A stretch of 64,000 nt of DNA, from assembly GCF_030272615.1 (NCBI RefSeq), contig NC_081409.1, positions 655,436,468 through 655,500,467 of the forward strand. The letters run 5' to 3'. Source of the DNA: Cryptomeria japonica (lineage: Eukaryota; Streptophyta; Pinopsida; Cupressales; Cupressaceae). Position 1 is the stretch's first letter, and every line of letters begins with the position of its first letter. The position numbers were made by a program, and so were the translations under genes. Of the stretch, positions 57,683-64,000 are shown piece by piece. The notes below the pieces were generated by a model. The model saw nothing but the letters and a program-made list of their open reading frames with translations, did no database searches and was not told the DNA's origin.

Positions 57683-58486
57683 TGTGTATGGTGAAAATGG
57701 ATAACAATGATAACAATATTGAAAGGCTAAATGAATTCAACCACTAAACCCTAGCCTAACAATGAACAAAGATCCACCATAACATATGAAGATTACCTAA
57801 GACAATGCAAATAACTCAAAATCACAAAGATTATACCATCACATGTCCAATAGGGTTTTGATCTCCATTCTTCCTATCTCCATTGATCTTGCTTGATATA
57901 CTTGCTCTCAGATTTTTATATGCACAAGAGCTCAACAAAGAATGGAATGTGGTTGCAAGTGGAATTGTAGTGTAGCCAAGTACTCCAAAATCAGTCATTA
58001 GGATGTGTCATTAGTCATTAGGGTTTGTCCTTAGGGTTTGACAATGAAGAAAGCATCTCCTTAAATAGAAGACATAATAAGAAATGGAGGGTTAAGATTG
58101 AGAGGTGTAAAAAGAGAGGTCGGCTAGGATTAGAGGGCAGGTAAAAGAAATACCAAAATAATGAAAGAGGTAGGTAGTGTATGAATTAAGAGATGAATGA
58201 CATGTGTCATGTGTAGAAAAAGATAATGAATTAATTAAATAAATAAAGATTTATTTAATTAATAGAAGAAGTGGGACAATTAAATAAATAAAATATTTAT
58301 TTAATTTAAGAAAGGGGTAATTTAAATAAATAAATGTATTTATTTAAATGAGAAATAAGGCTAGAAGAGGATAAATGAATTAATTAAATAAATAAAAATT
58401 TATTTAATTAATAGAAGAATTAGGCTTAGATAATTAAATAAATAAAATATTTATTTAATTAGACATGACAATTTTGAGTGTCTACA
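57683..58486 (-). repeat. G2 5' LTR (804 bp)
   Basis: Partner of 47129-47932. It contains the AT palindrome cluster at 58229-58461 and a weak TATA-like CTATTTAAGG on the minus strand near 58070-58060. Confidence 0.95.
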
Positions 58487-59395
58487 ATAATATTTTCTAC
58501 CAACCCCATGTTAGGTTACTTTTATATTTTCCATTTCAAATTGAACCAATGAGAATGGAAGGTAGGTAGTAGTAACACAAAATCTTGATACAACTTAGTG
58601 GGAAGATATTATTATTTTATTCAAATGTTTTCATACACTCCCACTAATAAATAAAGTCAACTATATAAATAAAACTTAAGCAATAAATAAATTAAATTAA
58701 ATATGATCTCATAAATAGTCAAGCCAATAGCATTTAATGGTAGGCGGGGAATATAATAAACTCATTTACTCTTGTAATGAGAGAAATAGCTTAAATAGTA
58801 TGAAATATTATTTACCAAGTAACAAGAGAAATGTAATAAGATATTATAAAGTATCGAGTACCAATGCACAAACAATAATGACCATGCCCTATTAAATATC
58901 TAAGGGTCATTTAAGATAAAAACCAATTAAATAATTAAATACAAGATGCCAAGGCTCATAAAATAAAAGTCAACTAAATAAATAACCATAAAATAACCAA
59001 GGCTCAATAAATAAATTAAAAGCCACCAATAAATATTAATCAACATTAAAATATCAAAGCATTATTAAACAATAAATAATAAATAAATAAATACCAATTA
59101 AATAATAAATAAATAAACAATTAAATATCAAATAAATGGTCAAACCTCAATAAAGATTAAAATACCAAATAAATATTAAAATCATACAAAATAAATAACC
59201 ATAAAATATCAAATAATTAAATGCTCAAGGCCAATAAATTAAATGCATTAAAATAAGCATTATTAATTATAAAGTCACACATCAAGAATCACATAATCAA
59301 ATAAATCAACCATCTCTAAACATACTCACAATACTAAAAGGATCAAACTCACAAACTTGCAAGGCCTTAAAACCACAAAACGATAATACAACATA

Positions 59396-59495
59396 TATAT
59401 GTGTGTGTGTGTGTCTATATATATATATATACATACATACATACATACATACATACATACATACATACATACATGTATGTATGTATGTATGTATG

Positions 59496-59528
<33 letters not shown>
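59396..59528. repeat. Symmetric microsatellite (TG)n-(TA)n-(TACA)n-(TGTA)n-(TA)n
   Basis: (TACA)n at about 59430-59473 meets its complement (TGTA)n at 59474-59502, with (TA)n on both sides. The centre ACATGT is at 59471-59476. ORFs over it are artefacts. Confidence 0.9.
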
Positions 59529-59530
<2 letters not shown>

Positions 59531-59930
59531 TAACAGGCAAGTGATAGAGAGTCGCGACGACACATCTCGCTTGCAATGAGTGATGTGGAATTGTCTCTAT
59601 CATGAAGACAGTCAAACACATATCATAAGCATCTCATCAAATATAATCACAAAATAAGATTAGTGTAATCAAAATCAACATCAAATCCATGATCAATATA
59701 ATCTTTTGAAAATCTATCACATATTAAGCATATAGTATACATCAAATCACATGATCAAATCATCCAAAATAGCATATCCACAATAATGTCCATCATCACA
59801 ATACGTAACTAAAACACATGAAAAATCATCATCCAAATCATCATAAATAGTCGAGATAAGTCTATCATGCATGAAATAAAATTCACCTCTAATCAAAACA
59901 AGTCAAGTCAAGGGTGGACACTACAAAAGG

Positions 59931-60825
59931 TATGATCTGCAAGTTGAGAAACAAACCTATGAATAGCTTGAATCTTTCCTTGTAAATGTTTTAGTTGGGA
60001 AATATTTTTAGGAGGTGGCATGTAAACAATAGCATCTATCTTTTTCATATCCACCTCAATTTCATGATGCGAGACTATGAATCCTAATATTTTTCCACTA
60101 TTCACACCATAAACACACTTTTGGGGATTCAAGTGCATGTTGTACTTATGAATTCTTTTGAAGACTTGATGAAGGATCTTAACATGATCTATATGAAGAA
60201 TGGATTTAGCTAAGATGTTATCAACGTAATCTTCTTAGATTTTATGCATGTAATCATGGAAGATAAAGGTCATAGCACGTTGATAGGTAGCACCTACATT
60301 TTTCAATTCAAAAGGCATGAGAACCTAAAAAAATGTTCCCCAAGGAGTGGTGAAAGAACTTTTGAATTGATCTTGAGGATTAATGAAGATTTGATTATAT
60401 CCTTAGAAATCATCCATGAAGGATAATAAACCATGGCTTGCTATGGAATCTACTATCATATTGATATTTGGGAGAGGAAAGTCATCCTTCAAAGAAGCTG
60501 TATTAAGATCTCAAAAAATCGTACACATCCTAATCTTGTTATTAGACTTAGCCACAACCATAATGTTTGAAATCAATGGGGAATAATCTATAGGATGGAG
60601 GAATCCAGCATCGAATAACTTTTCAATCTCATTTTTAACAAGCAATGCTACTTTAGGGTTCATCTTTCGAATCTTTTGTTTCACAGGTTTAGCATCAGGA
60701 ACTAAGACAATGTTATGAGTGATGATCTTAGGATCAATGTCAGGCATTTCATAGTATATCCAAGGAAATATTTCAGAGAATTCATGTAACAATTTAAAAT
60801 ATTGTTTTTGTTCTTCTTCATCCAA
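59931..60825 (-). pseudogene. G1 reverse transcriptase, inactivated
   Basis: RT text: PVKQKIRKMNPKVALLVKNE, LFDAGFLHPIDYSPLISNIM, KSNNKIRMCT, then KDDFPLPNINM, motif A MDDF-stop-GYNQI, PWGTFF-stop, YQRAMTFIFHDYM. The catalytic motif C reads DYVDNIL: YVDD has become YVDN. The end is LNPQKCVYGVNSGKILGFIV and NISQLKHLQGKIQAIHRFVS. Stops within the RT core include TGA after MCTIF and TAA in motif A; most look like C-to-T changes in CGA or CAA codons. It continues at 43976 across S2. It would copy element RNA into DNA if intact. Confidence 0.9.
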
Positions 60826-61942
60826 TTATTTCCCTATCTTAATGACTTTGTCTTCAATACAAGAATCCATTCTGATATCAATAGTGTCCCTTATGAGGAG
60901 ATTTCTTAGTTGAGGAGTGTCTTTCACCTAAGGAGATTCTTTAACTATCTCATCATTTTTTCTTTCTTTCCCAGAGTAAGCTTTTGTATTTAAACAATAG
61001 GGAAAACCATGATTATGGTGATAATAAGGAAGGTTGTCATAAACTCCTAGGAATTCAGCTAAGGAAACATCGGTGGGAAAAAAATCCAAAGCAAAGGCAC
61101 TAGAAGAGTCACATTCAATATATTTTGGGTATTTTATTGAGAGGGAAGTAGAAATGACATTAATAGTAATAGATGGCCTCATAGAAGCTTTAGTGCACTC
61201 AAAAGGATCATATCCAAGCCTGAATGTTGTATCACAAAAGTTATTTTTCCAAGGGAACTTTTATCCCTTGTTCTTGGGCACCACATCCATTACCATTATA
61301 TCCATACTTAGCTAGGATGTGAAATCTAGGACCATAAAGGTTAGCCATTTCTGAAAGAGAAGGAGGATTTTTATAAAGGAACAAAATCCTCTAAATTAAA
61401 AACCAAAGGAGACGAAGTCTAAGAAGCCACCACAAAGTTATTACTCAATGGCTCAGGTAATGTGGATTGCTTTTTAGATTCTTCTGCTTCTTCCTTCTTT
61501 TCAACCTTGGGTTCTCTAGGGGGGGTTTTATATTCTACTATTAAGGTAGGATTAAAGTCAAGGGATCCCCAATCATCTTCTACAAGAATATTTTCTGGAG
61601 AGAAGACATCTTTGGCAGTGGAATTGGTTTGAGAAGGCTCTTCCTCAAGGATCTTAGATTCACTCAAGGAATCATTGGGAAATGAACTAGAGGTAGGAGA
61701 TAAACTTGAGGAAATAGACACACTAGTAGGAGTAGAGGTTTTGGAAGAATCATCTGAGATAGTTGTGGAAGAACCTGTTGAGGAGGATTTGGATGTTGAA
61801 GTTTGTAGACAAGCCTAGAGATTAGTATCACCTAGCAAGGTATATCTTTTATTGTTGTAAATGAATTTAAATTGCCTATGCAATGTAGAGGGGACAACTT
61901 GCATACTATGAATCCAAGGTCTCCCTAATCACAAATTATATT
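60826..61942 (-). pseudogene. G1 protease-to-RT linker
   Basis: Open pieces at 60928-61182 (SLAEFLGVYDNLPYYHHNHG) and 61419-61721 (Ser/Glu/Lys-rich, with EEPSQTNSTAKDVFSPENIL) lie between protease and RT on the same strand. In Tat elements this region is long and poorly conserved. No domain was recognised. Confidence 0.5.
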
Positions 61943-62161
61943 TCAAATAAAGTAACAAGACCTCTTAATAGGAAAGGTGATGATACCTGATGAATATTTA
62001 GCAACATTATCGAAGCCTCGAATAGTGAGAGAATCAGGCTTAATGAGAGATGTATCAATATTGATTTCATGAAACAAGTTAATGCTACAAACATTAAGGC
62101 TAGAACCATTGTCCACTAGTGTTTGTTGTATTGCACTATCATTTATGATAACCAAAATCAT
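61943..62161 (-). pseudogene. G1 protease fragment
   Basis: MILVIINDSAIQQTLVDNGS then SLNVCSINLFHEINID contain the active-site-like VDNGSSLNV of Tat proteases. SLTIRGFDNVAKYSSGIITF matches the next conserved block. It ends early at 61943, where TAG-like damage begins. Confidence 0.8.
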
Positions 62162-62173
62162 TAAAGGATCATA

Positions 62174-63145
62174 TTAATGTTGGATCTCACTATTGGGTAA
62201 CTCATATTGTGTAATAGAGTGAATCAAGGAAGCCATATTATTGGATGTCACTACGGGTGGGACATTCAAAGTTTTCAAGGCATCTTGTAACATTTCATGA
62301 TGGGTTGAAGAAGTTTGAATCAAATCCCAAAGGGATATCTTGGCAGGAGTAGCTTTGAATTGTTCATTAAGATCATATTCCTTACCAAGATTTTGTGAAA
62401 TGTGAGGTGCTTGAGGAAGAATAGGTTGGGGATCAGGAAGAGAAGTAGAGATAACTGGAGGAGGATTAGGTTGCCTATTATTTTTTGTGTTATAAGTGTG
62501 GGCAAATGCATGATGATTCTCCTTAGATAGTTGTTTAGCATAACTATAAGGACTCTTAGTGGGATTTCTTCCTTTCATAGTAATGATAGGTTTATTAGGA
62601 GTACTAAAGGAATCATGACTATATCCACCTTGAACAGTGAAAAGAGGTTGATTGGGAAGTGGTGAAGTTGAAGAAGGATAAGTACCTTGGACTACAAAAA
62701 GAGGCTTGCTATGTTCATTCACATTTATCATGTTGATTAATTTTTTAGATGTATTGTTTTTGTTTGAATATTTAGGCAAAGATATAAACTCATCAAGGGA
62801 ATCATCCAATAAGGCATGGCCATATTGATTGAAAGGTTTATCTTTTGATTCAAAAGGACACATATCCTCATAAAGGGAATTTTTTTAGGCAACCATGTTG
62901 CTAGATCTAGTGGAGGATTTGATAGGAATGTACCCATGAGAGGAATCATTCAACTTATCTTTCTCATCACCATGAAATGGCATAGTAACAAGGTTGATTA
63001 TTTTTTGGAAAAATAAAGGTTTAGAAGACTTAGGGTTCAAAAACTCATCTAGAGCTTCATCTAATTCATCCTTACTAAACTCATAATCAATATAATTGCA
63101 TACATCATCAAAAGTATGAACATATTGAAAATAGAAATTTGACAT
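62174..63145 (-). pseudogene. G1 gag-region remnant without recognisable capsid
   Basis: Two open pieces: 62885-63145 (FDDVCNYIDYEFSKDELDEA) and 62174-62863, Pro/Asn/Ser-rich with short repeats LFVVQGTYPSS, LFTVQGGYSHD and IITMKG. The latter ends in EYDLNEQFKATPAKISLWDL, equivalent to the pre-protease motif of G2 Gag (EYNLVEQLGKTPALISILEL). I see no capsid and no zinc knuckle, though the distance to the primer site is only about 170 bp. So the capsid was deleted or never present in this copy. Confidence 0.65.
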
Positions 63146-63317
63146 ATTGAAATGGAAATTGAATAAAATTTAAACACACTATGTAAGCAAATAAAAGAAG
63201 GCTCCTTTTTTTTTTTTCTTGAATTTTTTCACTTTTTTGGAATTTTATGTTTATAAAGAAAATGAAAGATACTAAATATAGATCTAAAAATGCAATGAAA
63301 TGAAAATAAGATTGAGT

Positions 63318-63335
63318 TTCATGTCAGGTTCACTA
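63318..63335 (-). other. Primer binding site of G1 (decayed)
   Basis: On the minus strand TAGTGAACCTGACATGAAA follows the LTR end by four bases. It resembles TGGTGAACCTGACGTGAA-type plant gypsy primer sites with changes; the tRNA is not named. Confidence 0.55.
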
Positions 63336-63339
63336 AAGA

Positions 63340-64000
63340 TGTGTAGGGGGGAAAGTGAGACTCAGTAAGTAAACCCTAATCCCACTCTCATGTACACACT
63401 CATGGATTATGAAAGAGACTAGGGAGGTAACGCACTTCAGATACTTATTGTGAGGAAGAGAGATCCAAGGATTACCTCTTAGGTTTTATATTCCCTTCCT
63501 GTAAATGAGAGAAAGGAGAAATGCAAAGTGCAGATTTGAATGATTTAACCTAAAATGCAAGTATACACAAGCAACTCTAATCTAGAAATATAGAACTGAG
63601 AATAACTGATATACTACTAAAAAGTAAAGATTAGGAGAAAAATTGAAAGGTGCACATGTGCCAAAAATCTAAGCCAAAATGTCTGAGATAGGAGTGCTAC
63701 GCCCTTGTCCTGATTCTACAGACTGGAAGCTATAACTGACAGACTGGTATCTGAAGACTGCAAATTGTTGCTCTGCCAAAATCTAGGAGGACAAGGGCAC
63801 CACGCCCCTGTCCTGGGTAGGACCAAGGCACCATTCCCCTATCCCATGGGTTTCTATTAATATTTGGTCCTTAGAACTGTGTCTATGTGCTCTGCGAATC
63901 CTGAAATTCACAATGAAGCTCTGATCTTGAATCTGCACCTGTAGCTAAAAATAGGGTTTTAGGTGGCTATGCAGGGTTTTACCTTAGTCAAACCCCTGTT
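63340..64000 (-). repeat. G1 5' LTR, partial (661 of ~1,659 bp)
   Basis: Repeats 31883-32541 with about 10% differences in the part compared by eye. The rest lies beyond the window edge. A hairpin GGACA-A-GGGC / GCCC-C-TGTCC lies at 63789-63813. Confidence 0.85.

Larger units (their letters stand above)
47129..58486 (-). mobile_element. G2: young non-autonomous Ty3/gypsy element inside S2
   Basis: LTRs of 804 bp each (57683-58486 is 5', 47129-47932 is 3' on the minus strand) are flanked by perfect ATAAT duplications (47124-47128, 58487-58491). I count about six differences between the LTRs, under 1%, so insertion was recent. Internal order: primer site, ~2.5-kb leader with 305-bp repeats, intact gag, amber codon, protease ORF fused to the integrase tail, antisense PMD fragment preceded by a hairpin array, polypurine tract. 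RT, RNase H and the integrase core are absent. Confidence 0.95.
43977..59925 (-). mobile_element. S2: ~4.6-kb TG...CA insertion in G1, itself carrying G2
   Basis: AAAGG at 43972-43976 and 59926-59930 is a perfect 5-bp duplication. The start is TGTAATGCCC and the end GGACACTACA. Without G2 and its duplication S2 is 4,586 bp, close to S1 (4,506 bp). Shared patches occur in order, for example CCACCTGACCATGTGG... at 45480 versus CCACCCGACCATGTGA... at 38969, and AACTTCCAATG near 45986 and 39419. No ORF with the H3-like start is found. The rest (43977-47123 and 58492-59925) is AT-rich with no gene I can support. Confidence 0.8.
31883..64000 (-). mobile_element. G1: old Tat-lineage Ty3/gypsy element, multiply interrupted, runs off the window
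   Basis: Read on the minus strand: 5' LTR (63340 to beyond 64000), primer site, gag-region and protease ORFs, RT, two-part RNase H region, integrase, an antisense plant-mobile-domain gene, polypurine tract and 3' LTR (31883-33541). Insertions S1 and S2 split the pol gene at 38445/42952 and 43976/59926; the coding sense continues across both once they are removed. The second RNase H and the antisense ORF are marks of the Tat lineage. LTRs differ by about one base in ten over the first ~170 bp compared, so this is the oldest element here. Confidence 0.9.

Overview
This window looks like intergenic heterochromatin from a seed plant with a very large, repeat-filled genome. A gymnosperm such as a conifer is my best guess, but that is inference. 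I find no intact cellular gene. Nearly everything recognisable is an LTR retrotransposon, many nested inside one another, between AT-rich spacers with long microsatellites. The plant signals are Ty3/gypsy proteins of the Tat type (second RNase H domain, antisense plant-mobile-domain ORFs), Copia-type LTR ends followed by initiator-Met primer sites, and a primer site matching plant tRNA-Arg(ACG).

Layout. 1-5473: AT-rich repeat DNA interrupted by a clean solo LTR (632-1840, 5-bp duplication ACAAC), ending at an LTR-like terminus. 5474-11932: Copia LTR fragments, an exact 44-bp minisatellite, a 291-bp purine/pyrimidine-alternating tract, and a Copia remnant with the start of gag. 11933-27135: a large non-autonomous element ('A') with two 2,527-bp LTRs, a tRNA-Arg primer site and one unfamiliar ORF (about 701 codons before damage) with three ~70-residue repeats. 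A second non-autonomous element ('B', 16162-22748, Copia-type ends) sits inside that ORF. B carries a zinc-knuckle gag-like gene and a broken ~1,067-codon ORF of unknown function. 27136-31882: AT-rich DNA, microsatellites and a GC-rich island.

31883-64000 (running off the right edge): an old Tat-lineage Ty3/gypsy element on the minus strand ('G1'). Its parts are scattered: 5' LTR from 63340, gag-region 62174-63145, protease 61943-62161, RT 59931-60825, RNase H 42952-43976, integrase 37495-38445, antisense two-exon plant-mobile-domain gene 34613-36750, 3' LTR 31883-33541. Two ~4.5-kb units with TG...CA ends interrupt it: S1 (38446-42951, TSD TAGCC) and S2 (43977-59925, TSD AAAGG). S2 in turn holds a young element on the minus strand ('G2', 47129-58486, TSD ATAAT, LTRs over 99% alike). 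G2 keeps an open 801-codon gag and a protease ORF fused to the integrase tail, but has lost RT, RNase H and the integrase core.

Order of events read from the nesting and LTR divergence: G1 first, then S1 and S2, then G2; separately A, then B. The most unusual items are the histone-H3-tail-like ORF in S1, the six covarying hairpins in G2, the tRNA-Arg relic inside A (whose primer is also tRNA-Arg), and the two unknown non-autonomous ORF families.
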